Source: CBFGTJ01 sp965651815 (GTDB taxonomy: Bacteria > Actinomycetota > Acidimicrobiia > Acidimicrobiales > Microtrichaceae). Taken from it: a stretch of DNA of 64,000 nt. Below the pieces are notes generated by a model. The model had not been told where the DNA came from. It did no database searches and saw only the letters and a list, made by a program, of their open reading frames with translations. A program made the position numbers and the translations under genes. Position 1 is the stretch's first letter; every line of letters begins with the position of its first letter. The DNA is taken from positions 1 through 64,000 of the forward strand of contig CBFGTJ010000001.1 of the NCBI GenBank assembly GCA_965651815.1, written 5' to 3'. Shown here one piece after another: positions 1 through 7,715 of the stretch.

Positions 1-61
1 ACGCCACCACCGACAACGCGCCGGCCCCGACTGAACCGAGGACCGTCCGGCGCGCCCGCGG

Positions 62-778
62 TCACCGCGCCGCCTTGATCGCCTCCTGCTGCTCCGGCGA
101 CAGGGGCTTGAGCGCCTCGCGCACGGTCACCGACGAGGCTCGAGAGGCGCGTGGGAGCAGCCACTCGAACACGAGGTCCGGTCGCCGCTTCCCCGTGTCG
201 CGCAGGATCCAGCCGATCGCCTTGCGGATGAAGAACTCCTCGTCGCCCAGCATCGAGTCCGCGTAGCGGCTGAACCGGTCGAAGTCGCCCTCGCCCCTCC
301 GCAGGGGGACGAGCAGCGCCAACATCGCCGCTCGCCGGATCCAGAAGTCCTCGTCGGCGGCCCACCGGTCGAGGACCTCCGCCGCTGCCGGCTCCCGCTC
401 GACGAGCGTGCCGACGACCGAGGTGGAGAGCCCATCGACGAGCGCCCAGGTGCGTGACGCGCGCAGGAGCCGCTCCAGCAGCCCCATGTCGGCCGGCACC
501 AGCGCGTCCCGGTACTGGGCGAGCAGCTCGACCGCGGCCATTCGGCGCTCGTGCACCGGTGCGGCCCACAGCGCCTCGACGAGTTCGAGGAGGTCGTCGT
601 GGGCGAGGTCGGGGTGGCGGCGCCGCACACCCTTGGCGACGTTCCGGATGGCCGGCACCGAGGCGCCGTAGTGCTCGAGGTCGCTGCGCAGGTAGGCCTT
701 CTCGTGCACTGCACGGTCCGGGTTCCCCAGCGCGCGCAGCTCCTCATCGATCTCGGCCACGAGCCCTCGGAGGTCCAT
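62..778 (-). CDS. DNA alkylation repair protein, AlkD-like HEAT-repeat glycosylase
   Basis: Predicted AlkD/AlkC-type glycosylase that excises alkylated purines, built of HEAT-like helical repeats. The protein (238 aa from the chosen start MDLRGLVAEI) matches the usual AlkD length. It contains SRTWALVDGLS, which lines up with the catalytic Trp/Asp region of AlkD, and a downstream WIRRAAMLALL repeat. The frame stays open upstream to 868, but that 30-residue extension is Pro/Arg-rich and would overlap the next gene, so the ATG at 778 is preferred. The lipoprotein gene upstream on the same strand ends 46 bases away. Family assignment is good; substrate range is inferred. Confidence 0.85.
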   Translation of the reverse strand: MDLRGLVAEIDEELRALGNPDRAVHEKAYLRSDLEHYGASVPAIRNVAKGVRRRHPDLAHDDLLELVEALWAAPVHERRMAAVELLAQYRDALVPADMGLLERLLRASRTWALVDGLSTSVVGTLVEREPAAAEVLDRWAADEDFWIRRAAMLALLVPLRRGEGDFDRFSRYADSMLGDEEFFIRKAIGWILRDTGKRRPDLVFEWLLPRASRASSVTVREALKPLSPEQQEAIKAAR

Positions 779-824
779 GCGGTCAGGATCCCACCCGACC
801 CGACCGGCCGGGGGCGTGTGACGC

Positions 825-1292
825 TCAGCCCGCCCCACACTCCGTGAGGCCGTAGTCGGTGAGCTCATCGTTCACCGACCGCTGGAGCGCCTCCACCTCC
901 TCGCTCGTCCGGGCGACCTCGTCGGCGTCGGCGGCGGGGTCGGCGAGCAGCCGTGCGAGCTCCCTCGCGTCGGCCACGAGCGAGTCGGTCCGGTCGTACA
1001 TCCGCTCGAGGACCTGCTCGTCACCGTCGGGCTGGGGGAGCGCGCGCAGGTCCGCGATGGCCTGCTCGATCAGCTCGGCGTTCGCCTCGAGCATGGAGTC
1101 GGGCCTGGTGTCAGCGATCTCCCTGGAACGGTCGTTGGCCTCACGGCAGATGTCGTTGGCCACTTCGATGAAGTCGGCCCTCGTGGTGCCCTCGTCGGTG
1201 TCGCTCGCTTCGGCCGGTTCGTCGGAGCTGCACCCGGTCAGCCCCGCTGCCACCACTGCCGCCATCAGGATCGTCGTCGCTGCTCGTCGCAT
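825..1292 (-). CDS. Putative lipoprotein, helical, unknown function
   Basis: 155-aa exported protein. The start at 1292 gives a short basic N-terminus, a hydrophobic stretch and a lipobox ending LTGC with the lipid-accepting Cys at about residue 21, followed by an acidic Ser/Thr/Glu linker. The remainder looks alpha-helical and amphipathic, with a motif EVANDICREAND and a second Cys near the C-terminus (LTECGAG). The frame continues upstream to 1376 but that part is Pro-rich and lacks signal character. I do not recognise the family. It probably sits on the outer face of the membrane. A similar small Cys-containing lipoprotein occurs at 11979-12416. Confidence 0.7.
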   Translation of the reverse strand: MRRAATTILMAAVVAAGLTGCSSDEPAEASDTDEGTTRADFIEVANDICREANDRSREIADTRPDSMLEANAELIEQAIADLRALPQPDGDEQVLERMYDRTDSLVADARELARLLADPAADADEVARTSEEVEALQRSVNDELTDYGLTECGAG

Positions 1293-1392
1293 CGTTCGAT
1301 GATCGGCACGAGTCGGCGGGCGCTGAGGCCTAAGGGGGACTGGGACGGGGAGTGGTGGGCGGTCCGACGGTGTCACCTGGAGCGCCGGCTCC

Positions 1393-1420
1393 CCTGACCC
1401 ACCCGGCCTGACCCACCCGG
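1393..1420. repeat. Perfect 14-bp tandem duplication
   Basis: The unit cctgacccacccgg occurs twice head to tail (1393-1406, 1407-1420) in the gap between the lipoprotein start and the tmRNA 3' end. It is non-coding. Two comparable 15-16 bp duplications occur at 11259 and 23482. Confidence 0.85.
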
Positions 1421-1437
1421 GCCGCCTGCAGATGCGC

Positions 1438-1473
1438 GTGGGGGAAGCGTCTGCGCAACGACACTTCCCCCAC
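1438..1473 (-). terminator. Hairpin downstream of tmRNA, likely terminator
   Basis: A perfect 10-bp inverted repeat (gtgggggaag at 1438-1447, cttcccccac at 1464-1473) with a 16-base loop lies 9 bases beyond the tmRNA 3' end in the direction of tmRNA transcription. There is no T-tract, as is common in high-GC actinomycetes. It could instead be an RNA-processing hairpin. Confidence 0.55.
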
Positions 1474-1481
1474 TTCTCGGC

Positions 1482-1869
1482 TGGTGGAGCTGGGGGGAAT
1501 CGAACCCCCGTCCGTCAGGTGGTCACCGAACCCGATACGACCATTCCCGCTACTCGGCTCTGCGGCTACCGAACTGGCGGGTCAGCTGCCCCGAAGGGCC
1601 ACCGCCGGGTCTTTCCCCGGTGTCAGCGGTCTTTCCCGCCGTCAGTGGTCTTTCCCTACGGTCCACCCACGCTTCTGTTGCCGGGCTGCGTGGATCAGGC
1701 CCCGTGCGCCGTTGCCGGTCACGATGACTCTCTGACTACCTGATCTGGATCAGGCAGCGAGAGCGAACTGCTCGTTGGCGGTTCTTTTTTTGCCCCCGAT
1801 TAACGAGTCTGAGGCAACTCGGGTCGCGAACTCGGCTTCCAGGTCCCGACGTCGAAACCAGTCAGCCCC
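1482..1869 (-). ncRNA. ssrA: tmRNA (transfer-messenger RNA)
   Basis: Trans-translation RNA that rescues stalled ribosomes and tags the nascent chain for proteolysis. On the minus strand the 5' end reads GGGGCTGACTGGTTTCGACG, the characteristic tmRNA start. The 3' end carries a T-arm (GGGGGTTCGATTCCCCC) and CAGCTCCACCA, pairing with the 5' GGGGCTG as a 7-bp acceptor stem with CCA encoded. The mRNA-like segment lies around 1752-1796 and encodes GKKRTANEQFALAA before a TGA, with GGC (Gly) as the likely resume codon. Length is 388 nt, typical of one-piece tmRNA. smpB lies about 1.2 kb away. The short open frames across this region are not genes. Confidence 0.96.
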
Positions 1870-1881
1870 GTTCGAGGGACC

Positions 1882-1909
1882 AGTCTACCGCTCCGTCCCG
1901 ACGATCCAG
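1882..1909 (-). promoter_or_regulatory. Possible tmRNA promoter
   Basis: On the minus strand TAGACT (1887-1882) sits about 12 bases before the mature tmRNA 5' end, with CTGGAT (1909-1904) 16 bases further upstream as a weak -35. The position is reasonable for a stable-RNA promoter. The -35 match is poor. Confidence 0.35.
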
Positions 1910-1951
1910 AGGCGGTTCTCAGCCGCGCCGACCGCCTACGCTCACGCCCCC

Positions 1952-2638
1952 ATGGGTGGGACGAAGCGCAGGGTGGTCCACGTCGCCGCGGCGTTGCTCG
2001 CCGTGGCGCTGCTCGCGGCGTGCGAGCCGCCTCGCCCCTCGGCGGGCAGGGGCACGCCGGTCCGCAGGGTGTTCCTGCTCGGCGATTCGATCACGCACGG
2101 CCTGTACGGCACCACGCCACGGATCCACGGCCTGCTCGACCAGCGGCTGCGCCAGCGTGGCATCCAGCTCTCCATCGGCGGCTTCCCGGGCGAGAACCCG
2201 CTGTGGGTGTGGCCGGGCCACCCGAGCTGGCTCGAGGTGCTGCGCGAGCGGGTCCGCAACTTCGACCCCGACATGATCATCATCCAGTCGACGCTGTTCC
2301 CCGAGGTCGGCGACCCGGCGAAGCACGACCTGTACCTGAGGACCGTGCGGCAGATGCTCGACGTGGCGCAGTCGCGCGGCGCGCACGTCTACTTCGTGCA
2401 CCACCGCCCGCCGCCGGCGAGCCACCCCAAGGAGCGCATCGCGCTCGCCGTCATCGAGCAGCTCCAGGGGCAGGCCGGCGCGGGGCGTGGCGTGTCGTGG
2501 ATCCCGCTCGAGACGTGGCTCGCGAACTGCAGCAACCCCGTCTCGGCGGACGGTTGGCACCTCAGCCACAACGGCCAGGTCTGCCATGCGAGCGCCATCA
2601 CCGTCGCGGTGGACCAGCTCCGCCGCCAGAACGGCTGA
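1952..2638 (+). CDS. SGNH/GDSL hydrolase-like lipoprotein
   Basis: 228-aa exported protein with an SGNH-hydrolase fold. The ATG at 1952 gives a basic N-terminus, hydrophobic core and lipobox LLAAC (Cys24). The mature part begins with FLLGDSITHGLYG (block I nucleophile Ser). It ends with ADGWHLSHNGQ, which supplies the D-x-x-H pair of block V, so the enzyme looks catalytically intact. The substrate, perhaps a cell-surface acyl ester, is unknown. The frame is open upstream to 1775 but that stretch is inside tmRNA and cannot be coding. The gene converges on smpB with a 4-base gap. Another SGNH lipoprotein occurs at 45682-46497. Confidence 0.8.
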   Translation: MGGTKRRVVHVAAALLAVALLAACEPPRPSAGRGTPVRRVFLLGDSITHGLYGTTPRIHGLLDQRLRQRGIQLSIGGFPGENPLWVWPGHPSWLEVLRERVRNFDPDMIIIQSTLFPEVGDPAKHDLYLRTVRQMLDVAQSRGAHVYFVHHRPPPASHPKERIALAVIEQLQGQAGAGRGVSWIPLETWLANCSNPVSADGWHLSHNGQVCHASAITVAVDQLRRQNG

Positions 2639-2642
2639 CGGG

Positions 2643-3116
2643 TCAGCCCCGGCGGCGGGCCTCGGCGATGGAGCGGGCCGCTTCCCGCTCCGCGTCCCGC
2701 TTGGCGATGTCCTGGCGCTTGTCGACCACGGACTTGCCCTTGCCGACGGCCAGCTCCACCTTCACCTTGCCGTCCTTGAAGTACAGCTTGGTCGGCACCA
2801 GGGTCAGCCGCTCGGTCTGCAGCTTCAACCGCAGCCGGTCGATCTGGTGGCGGTGCATCAGCAGCTTGCGGTCGCGCATCGGTTCGTGGCCGGAGTGCTG
2901 CTGCGCGTGCGAGTACGGCGCGATGTGGAGCCCGTGCAGCCAGACCTCGCCGTCCTCGATCGACGCCCAGGCGTCGCTGATCTGCACCTTCGACTCCCGC
3001 AGCGACTTCACCTCGCTGCCGGTCAGCACGATCCCGCACTCGTAGGTGTCGGTCAGCGTGTAGCGGCGCCGGGCCTGGCGGTTCGTCGCGATCGTCTGCA
3101 CGCCGGTCTGCTTCAC
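2643..3116 (-). CDS. smpB: SsrA-binding protein SmpB
   Basis: Binds the tRNA-like domain of tmRNA and delivers it to stalled ribosomes. The 157-aa protein has the family hallmarks: ATNRQARRRYTLTDTYECG near the N-terminus, LTGSEVKSLRESKVQISDAW, and the basic C-terminal tail beginning KGKSVVDKRQDIAKRDAERE that inserts into the decoding site. The start is GTG at 3116. TAGCCT lies 10 bases upstream and no Shine-Dalgarno is visible, suggesting a near-leaderless transcript. The gene is divergent from the mec-like gene. Clustering with tmRNA is common in bacteria. Confidence 0.96.
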   Translation of the reverse strand: MKQTGVQTIATNRQARRRYTLTDTYECGIVLTGSEVKSLRESKVQISDAWASIEDGEVWLHGLHIAPYSHAQQHSGHEPMRDRKLLMHRHQIDRLRLKLQTERLTLVPTKLYFKDGKVKVELAVGKGKSVVDKRQDIAKRDAEREAARSIAEARRRG

Positions 3117-3126
3117 AGGAGCGGTG

Positions 3127-3132
3127 AGGCTA
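3127..3132 (-). promoter_or_regulatory. -10 element of smpB
   Basis: TAGCCT on the minus strand, 10 bases from the smpB GTG, with no Shine-Dalgarno between them. It fits the leaderless pattern seen across the window. Confidence 0.4.
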
Positions 3133-3152
3133 GTCGGACCTGCTCCGCCTAC

Positions 3153-3158
3153 TACCTT
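3153..3158 (+). promoter_or_regulatory. -10 element of the mec-like gene
   Basis: TACCTT 7 bases upstream of the GTG at 3166. Its position supports that GTG as the start of a leaderless message. Confidence 0.45.
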
Positions 3159-3165
3159 CAGCGGC

Positions 3166-3591
3166 GTGCTGCGGCTGACCCGGGAGCTCCACGACCAGAT
3201 GATCGCCCACGCCTACGTCGGGCTGCCGCTCGAGGCGTGCGGCCTCTTCGCGGGCGTCGAGCGTGACGGCGAGGCGGTCGTCGAGCACTTCTACCCGACC
3301 GAGAACGAGGCCCGCAGCGCCAAGGTGTACACGGTGCCGGGGAAGGCGTACCTCCAGTCGGAGCGGGACGCGGAGGACCGCGGCTGGCAGCTGCTGGGCG
3401 TCATGCACTCCCACACCCACACCGACGCGTACCCGTCGCCGACCGACGTGGCGCAGGCACCCGACCCGGAGTGGCACTACGTGATCGTCTCGCTGCGCGA
3501 CGACCTGCCCTCGCTGCGCTCGTTCCGCATCGTCGACGGGCAGATCACCGAGGAACCCGTGGTGATCGACGAGCGCCGATCCGGTCCGTGA
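3166..3591 (+). CDS. mec: JAMM/MPN metallopeptidase, Mec-like
   Basis: Zinc-dependent isopeptidase of the JAB1/MPN+ family. In mycobacteria the orthologous position is Mec, which releases cysteine from the CysO-cysteine adduct. The 141-aa protein shows the full JAMM signature: LEACGLFAG supplies the Glu and MHSHTHTDAYPSPTD supplies H-x-H-x7-S-x2-D. The frame opens at 3124, but GTG at 3166 begins the conserved part (LRLTRELHDQM) and has a -10 hexamer 7 bases upstream. It lies directly before cysM, as in Mycobacterium, except that no cysO gene fits the 75-base gap. Other substrates are possible if CysO is absent from the genome. Confidence 0.85.
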   Translation: MLRLTRELHDQMIAHAYVGLPLEACGLFAGVERDGEAVVEHFYPTENEARSAKVYTVPGKAYLQSERDAEDRGWQLLGVMHSHTHTDAYPSPTDVAQAPDPEWHYVIVSLRDDLPSLRSFRIVDGQITEEPVVIDERRSGP

Positions 3592-3666
3592 CCTGAGGGT
3601 GGGGACATGTCACCCCTCCGGGGGTGGTGGCGGCGCCCGGGATTCCCTACCATTCAGGTCAGGATT

Positions 3667-4614
3667 ATGACCGTCTACCCCTCCGTGCTCGACATGATCG
3701 GCAACACGCCGATCGTCGACGTCAGCGAACTGAGCCCCAACCCCCAGGTCCGCATCCTCGCCAAGATGGAGGGCCAGAACCCCGCGGGCTCGGTCAAGGA
3801 CCGCATCGCCCTGGCGATGATCACCGAGGCCGAGGAGGACGGCACCCTCACCCCCGGCAAGACGATCATCGAGCCGTCCTCGGGCAACACCGGCATTGCG
3901 ATGGCGATGATCAGCCGCATCAAGGGCTACAAGATCAAGATCGTCCTCCCCGGCAACGTGTCGATCGAGCGTCGCCAGCTGCTCGAGGTCTACGGCGCCG
4001 AGATCATCGACTCGCCCGCGGAGGAGGGCTCGAACGGCGCGGTGCGCAAGGCGCTCGCCCTGGCGGACGCCAACCCCGACTGGGTGTTCCTCTACCAGTA
4101 CGCGAACGAGGCCAACCCCAAGGCGCACTACCGGGGCACCGGTCCCGAGATCTGGCGCGACGTGCCCGACATCACGCACTTCGTCGCGGGCCTCGGCACC
4201 TCGGGCACCCTCCTCGGCGTCGGCACCTACCTCAAGGAGCAGAACCCCGAGGTGAAGGTGCTGGCCGTGGAGCCGCCCTCGGGTGAGCAGGTCGAGGGGC
4301 TGCGCTCCCTCGACGACGGCTACATCCCCCCGGTGTTCGAGAAGTGGGGCGGCTACGAGCTGCTCGACGGCAAGTCGATCGTCCGCCCGCGCGAGTCCCT
4401 CGAGTACACCCGCCGCCTCGCGGACCTCGGCATCTTCTCCGGCATCTCCGCGGGTGCGGCGATGGCCGGCGCCGCCAAGGTCGCACGGCGCATCGACTCG
4501 GGCGTCGTCGTGTTCGTCGTCGCCGACTACGGCTGGAAGTACCTGTCCACCGGGGCCTGGACGCTCGACCTCGACGAGGCGACGGCGAACGCCGAGAAGG
4601 TGATCTACTTCTGA
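3667..4614 (+). CDS. cysM: Cysteine synthase, CysM-type (PLP-dependent)
   Basis: Beta-replacement enzyme forming cysteine, PLP fold type II. The 315-aa protein has the PLP Lys in NPAGSVKDRIA and the phosphate/substrate loop PSSGNTGIAMAM. In actinobacterial CysM the acceptor is O-phosphoserine and the sulfur donor is thiocarboxylated CysO. The segment LRSLDDGYIPPVF resembles the region holding the phosphoserine-recognising Arg, so that chemistry is plausible here. The ATG at 3667 has a purine-rich AGGTCAGGA just upstream and TACCAT 13 bases before it. The frame extends to 3607, but those codons precede the ribosome-binding region. murI starts 1 base after the stop. Confidence 0.92.
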   Translation: MTVYPSVLDMIGNTPIVDVSELSPNPQVRILAKMEGQNPAGSVKDRIALAMITEAEEDGTLTPGKTIIEPSSGNTGIAMAMISRIKGYKIKIVLPGNVSIERRQLLEVYGAEIIDSPAEEGSNGAVRKALALADANPDWVFLYQYANEANPKAHYRGTGPEIWRDVPDITHFVAGLGTSGTLLGVGTYLKEQNPEVKVLAVEPPSGEQVEGLRSLDDGYIPPVFEKWGGYELLDGKSIVRPRESLEYTRRLADLGIFSGISAGAAMAGAAKVARRIDSGVVVFVVADYGWKYLSTGAWTLDLDEATANAEKVIYF

Positions 4615-4615
4615 G

Positions 4616-5452
4616 GTGACCGGCGCCTCGACCGGTGGCGGCGACCCCCGCCCCATCGGCATGTTCGACTCCGGGTTCGGCGGGCTGACCGTCGCCCGTG
4701 CGGTCATCGACCTGCTGCCCGACGAGGAGCTCGTCTACCTCGGCGACACCGGGCGCTACCCCTACGGGCCCCGCCCCCTCGACCAGGTTGCCGCGTTCGC
4801 CCACCAGATCACCGAGGAGCTCGTCGAGCGACGGGGGGTGAAGCTGGTCGTCGTCGCCTGCAACACCGCGGCCGCGGCGGCGCTCACCTCGCTGCAGGAA
4901 CGGTTCGCGGTCCCGGTCGTCGGCGTGATCGAGCCCGGCGTGCGCGCCCTCGTGCAGGCGACGGCGACCGGCAGGGTCGGGGTGATCGGCACCGTGGGGA
5001 CCATCAACTCCGGCGCCTACCAGCGGGCCGTCGCGGCCGAGTCCGCCTCCGCCGAGCTCGTTGCGCTCGCCTGCCCGGGGTTCGTCGAGTTCGTCGAGCG
5101 CGGCGAGTTCGACTCCGAGCAGGTGCACGTGCTGGCGGAGCGGCTCCTCGCGCCGGCCCGCGACGCCAAGGTCGACGCGCTCCTGCTGGGCTGCACCCAC
5201 TACCCGTACCTGGCGCGCACCCTCTCGGACGTGATGGGGCGCGACGTCGTGCTCGTGTCGTCCGCGGACGAGACCGCGTTCGAGGTGCGCCGCCTGCTCA
5301 CCGACCGCGGGATGCGGCGTGCGCCGTCCCCGGAGGGGCACCGGCCCGTGCCGTCGTTCATCACCACCGGCGACGTGAACTGGTTCGAGGAGCTCGGTCG
5401 GCGCCTGCTCGGCCCCGAGCTGGAGCGCGCCGAACAGCTCCGCTGGCCCTGA
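4616..5452 (+). CDS. murI: Glutamate racemase
   Basis: Converts L- to D-glutamate for peptidoglycan. 278 aa, normal length. [17 protein letters not shown] opens the conserved core. The two catalytic Cys lie in [11 protein letters not shown] and [10 protein letters not shown], so the two-base mechanism is intact. GTG at 4616 follows the cysM stop by one base, implying translational coupling. The gene order cysM-murI-MBL-rph-rdgB matches mycobacteria, except that the rhomboid gene found between cysM and murI there is not in this position. Confidence 0.95.
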   Translation: MTGASTGGGDPRPIGMFDSGFGGLTVARAVIDLLPDEELVYLGDTGRYPYGPRPLDQVAAFAHQITEELVERRGVKLVVVACNTAAAAALTSLQERFAVPVVGVIEPGVRALVQATATGRVGVIGTVGTINSGAYQRAVAAESASAELVALACPGFVEFVERGEFDSEQVHVLAERLLAPARDAKVDALLLGCTHYPYLARTLSDVMGRDVVLVSSADETAFEVRRLLTDRGMRRAPSPEGHRPVPSFITTGDVNWFEELGRRLLGPELERAEQLRWP

Positions 5453-5463
5453 ACCCGCGCCGG

Positions 5464-5469
5464 TAGGCT
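5464..5469 (+). promoter_or_regulatory. -10 element of the MBL-fold gene
   Basis: TAGGCT 6 bases before the ATG at 5476, with no Shine-Dalgarno. This suggests an internal leaderless promoter within the murI-rdgB run. Confidence 0.45.
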
Positions 5470-5475
5470 CCGCCG

Positions 5476-6213
5476 ATGGGCTTCAGCGTCACCGTGCTCG
5501 GATCGGGAGGCACCTACGCCGGAGTCGGCAACGCCTGCTCCGGCTTCCTGCTGCGGACCGACACCACGACGGTCATGCTCGACGCGGGCCCCGGATCGTT
5601 CCCGAACCTGCAGCGTCACGTCGATCCCCGCGACCTCGACGCGGTGGTCGTCAGCCACTCGCACCCGGACCACTGCCTGGACCTGCCGGTCATGCGGAAC
5701 GCGATGAAGTACGTGCTCGACGTCGACGGCCTCCCGCTCTACACGACGGCCGCGACCTTCGAGGTGGCCGACTCGCTCGCGTCGGAGGGCGTCGGCTCGA
5801 CGTTCGCGGCGACGGTGATCACCGACGGCGCCGAGTTCACCGTCGGCGACCTGCGGTTCCGCTGCTCCCGCACCGACCACCCGGTCGAGACGCTCGCCTT
5901 CCGTGTCGACCACGGCGACCGCTCCTTCGCCTACACCGCCGACACGGGACCCGGCTGGTCGCTCGCCGAGCTGGGGCCCGGCATCGACCTCGCGATCAGC
6001 GAGGCGACGTTCCTCGACGGTTCCGATCGCACGGCTCCGGTGCACCTCTCAGCCCACCAGGCGGGGGAGGCGGCCGCCCGGGCCGGGGTGGAGCGCCTCG
6101 TCATCACCCACGTGCTGCCGACCGGTTCGTTCGACGACGCGGTGGCGGAGGCGGCCGACGCGTATGGTGCTCCGGTCGAAGCGGCGCTCCCGCACCGGAC
6201 CTTCGACGTCTGA
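5476..6213 (+). CDS. MBL-fold metallohydrolase, Rv1339-like (possible cyclic-nucleotide phosphodiesterase)
   Basis: 245-aa metallo-beta-lactamase-fold hydrolase with the core motif [13 protein letters not shown] (HxHxDH), a second metal-ligand region [11 protein letters not shown], and late residues AYTADTGPG and [10 protein letters not shown]. Length and arrangement fit the RNase Z-like or class II phosphodiesterase branch. The syntenic mycobacterial protein Rv1339 has been described as an atypical cAMP phosphodiesterase; transferring that role here is inference. The lone rph homologue follows 26 bases downstream, so a role in RNA 3'-end processing is the alternative. Confidence 0.82.
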   Translation: MGFSVTVLGSGGTYAGVGNACSGFLLRTDTTTVMLDAGPGSFPNLQRHVDPRDLDAVVVSHSHPDHCLDLPVMRNAMKYVLDVDGLPLYTTAATFEVADSLASEGVGSTFAATVITDGAEFTVGDLRFRCSRTDHPVETLAFRVDHGDRSFAYTADTGPGWSLAELGPGIDLAISEATFLDGSDRTAPVHLSAHQAGEAAARAGVERLVITHVLPTGSFDDAVAEAADAYGAPVEAALPHRTFDV

Positions 6214-6239
6214 ACCGCCCCCAGGAGAGCAACGGACCC

Positions 6240-6977
6240 ATGAGACCCGACGGACGCGCCCCGGACCAGCTCCGACCCCACAGCTTCGAGCGTGACTTCA
6301 CCGCGTACGCGCAGGGGTCGGTGCTCGTCACCTTCGGTGACACCAAGGTGCTGTGCACCGCGATGGTGGACGAGGACGTGCCCCGGTGGATGCGCAACAC
6401 CGGCAAGGGGTGGGTGACCGCGGAGTACTCGATGCTCCCCGGGTCGTCGCCCGAGCGGATCCGCCGCGAGACCAAGGGCCCCAAGGGGCGCACCCAGGAG
6501 ATCCAGCGGCTGATCGGCCGGGCGCTGCGTTCGGTGACCGACATGGAGGCGCTCGGCGAGCGCCAGATCCTCATCGACTGCGACGTCCTGCAGGCCGACG
6601 GCGGCACCCGCACCGCGGCGATCTCGGGCGCCTACCTCGCGCTCCACGACTGCTGCACCCGGATGGTGCAGGCCGGGATGCTCGACTCGGTGCCCCTCCT
6701 CGACCAACTCGCCGCGATCTCGGTCGGCGTGGTGAACGGCGTCCCCTGCCTCGACCTCCCCTACGTCGAGGACGTGAACGCCGAGACCGACATGAACGTG
6801 GTCATGACGGGGTCGGGCCTGTTCGTCGAGGTGCAGGGCACCGCGGAGGGCGCCCCGTTCAGCCGGGAGGAGCTCGACCAGCTGCTCGAGCTCGCGGCCG
6901 GCGGCATCCGCCAGATCCACGAGCTCCAGCGCGAGTACCTGGCGGTGGAGCCCGCGCCGCGGCCGATCGGGCGCTGA
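6240..6977 (+). CDS. rph: Ribonuclease PH
   Basis: Phosphorolytic 3'-to-5' exoribonuclease trimming tRNA 3' ends. 245 aa, full length. [28 protein letters not shown] and the active-site region [20 protein letters not shown] are all present. A purine-rich CAGGAGAGCAA precedes the ATG at 6240. The gene lies between the MBL-fold gene and rdgB, an order conserved in actinobacteria. Confidence 0.96.
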   Translation: MRPDGRAPDQLRPHSFERDFTAYAQGSVLVTFGDTKVLCTAMVDEDVPRWMRNTGKGWVTAEYSMLPGSSPERIRRETKGPKGRTQEIQRLIGRALRSVTDMEALGERQILIDCDVLQADGGTRTAAISGAYLALHDCCTRMVQAGMLDSVPLLDQLAAISVGVVNGVPCLDLPYVEDVNAETDMNVVMTGSGLFVEVQGTAEGAPFSREELDQLLELAAGGIRQIHELQREYLAVEPAPRPIGR

Positions 6978-6988
6978 GGGACCGGCGC

Positions 6989-7588
6989 GTGGAGGTCCCG
7001 CCGAGGGTCGTGCTCGCGTCGGCCAACCCGAAGAAGGCCGCCGAGCTGGCGGAGATCCTCGCCGGCTCGGGGCTGCGCATCGAGCTGCTGCCCCGCCCGG
7101 GCGACGTCCCCGAGGTCGACGAGGACGCGGACGACTTCCTCGGCAACGCCCGGCTCAAGGCCGTGGCGCTCGCCGAGGCGACCGGGCTGCCCGCGCTGGC
7201 GGACGACTCGGGCCTCGAGGTCGACGCCCTCGGCGGTGCGCCGGGTGTGCACTCGGCCCGCTACGCGGGCGAGACCGCCACCGACCACGACAACGTCGTG
7301 AAGCTGCTCGACGAGCTGGAGCGTGAGCCGGCGGGGGAGCGCTCGGCGCGCTTTTGGGCCGTGATCGTGCTGCGCTGGCCGGACGGCCGGGAGCTCGTCG
7401 CGGAAGGGGCCGTCGAGGGGACGATCGCGGCCACGCCGAGGGGGGACGGCGGCTTCGGCTACGACCCGGTGTTCGTGCCCGTCGAGGGCGACGGGCGCAC
7501 CTTCGCCGAGATGACCGCCGAGGAGAAGCACCACATCTCCCACCGCGGCCGCGCCCTGCGCTCCCTGGCAGACCAGCTCACCCGCTGA
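6989..7588 (+). CDS. rdgB: dITP/XTP pyrophosphatase (RdgB/HAM1)
   Basis: Nucleotide-pool sanitiser that hydrolyses dITP, ITP and XTP to monophosphates. 199 aa. Motifs: VLASANPKKAAELAEIL at the N-terminus, DDSGLEVDALGGAPGVHSA, and the C-terminal SHRGRALRSL, all diagnostic of the HAM1 family. GTG at 6989 lies 11 bases after the rph stop, so cotranscription is likely. The open frame reaches back to 6353, but that is rph read out of frame. Confidence 0.95.
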   Translation: MEVPPRVVLASANPKKAAELAEILAGSGLRIELLPRPGDVPEVDEDADDFLGNARLKAVALAEATGLPALADDSGLEVDALGGAPGVHSARYAGETATDHDNVVKLLDELEREPAGERSARFWAVIVLRWPDGRELVAEGAVEGTIAATPRGDGGFGYDPVFVPVEGDGRTFAEMTAEEKHHISHRGRALRSLADQLTR

Positions 7589-7615
7589 GCCCCGCCGGCC
7601 CCTCTGCTGCCACTC

Positions 7616-7662
7616 CTTTCTGGCTGTGTGGTGACCTGCGAGGTCCGTTGGCAGCCAGAAAG
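7616..7662. repeat. Nested inverted repeat between convergent genes
   Basis: An 11-bp perfect outer stem (ctttctggctg at 7616-7626 and cagccagaaag at 7652-7662) encloses a second 5-bp stem (gacct at 7633-7637, aggtc at 7641-7645). It sits between the convergent rdgB and aldolase-like genes and could act as a bidirectional terminator, though no T-tract follows. The rest of the 7589-7715 gap shows nothing I recognise. Confidence 0.7.
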
Positions 7663-7715
7663 CCTGGTCAGCAGCTCGCGCACCGTCACCTCGGGCAACG
7701 GTGGTGCCGACTTGG

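Noticed and set aside
1..61. Possible gene end at the left window edge
   Set aside because: Too little sequence to support any call; I see no motif in these bases.
1432..1743. Open frame within the tmRNA locus
   Set aside because: It lies inside and beside tmRNA on the opposite strand; the conserved RNA structure explains the sequence.
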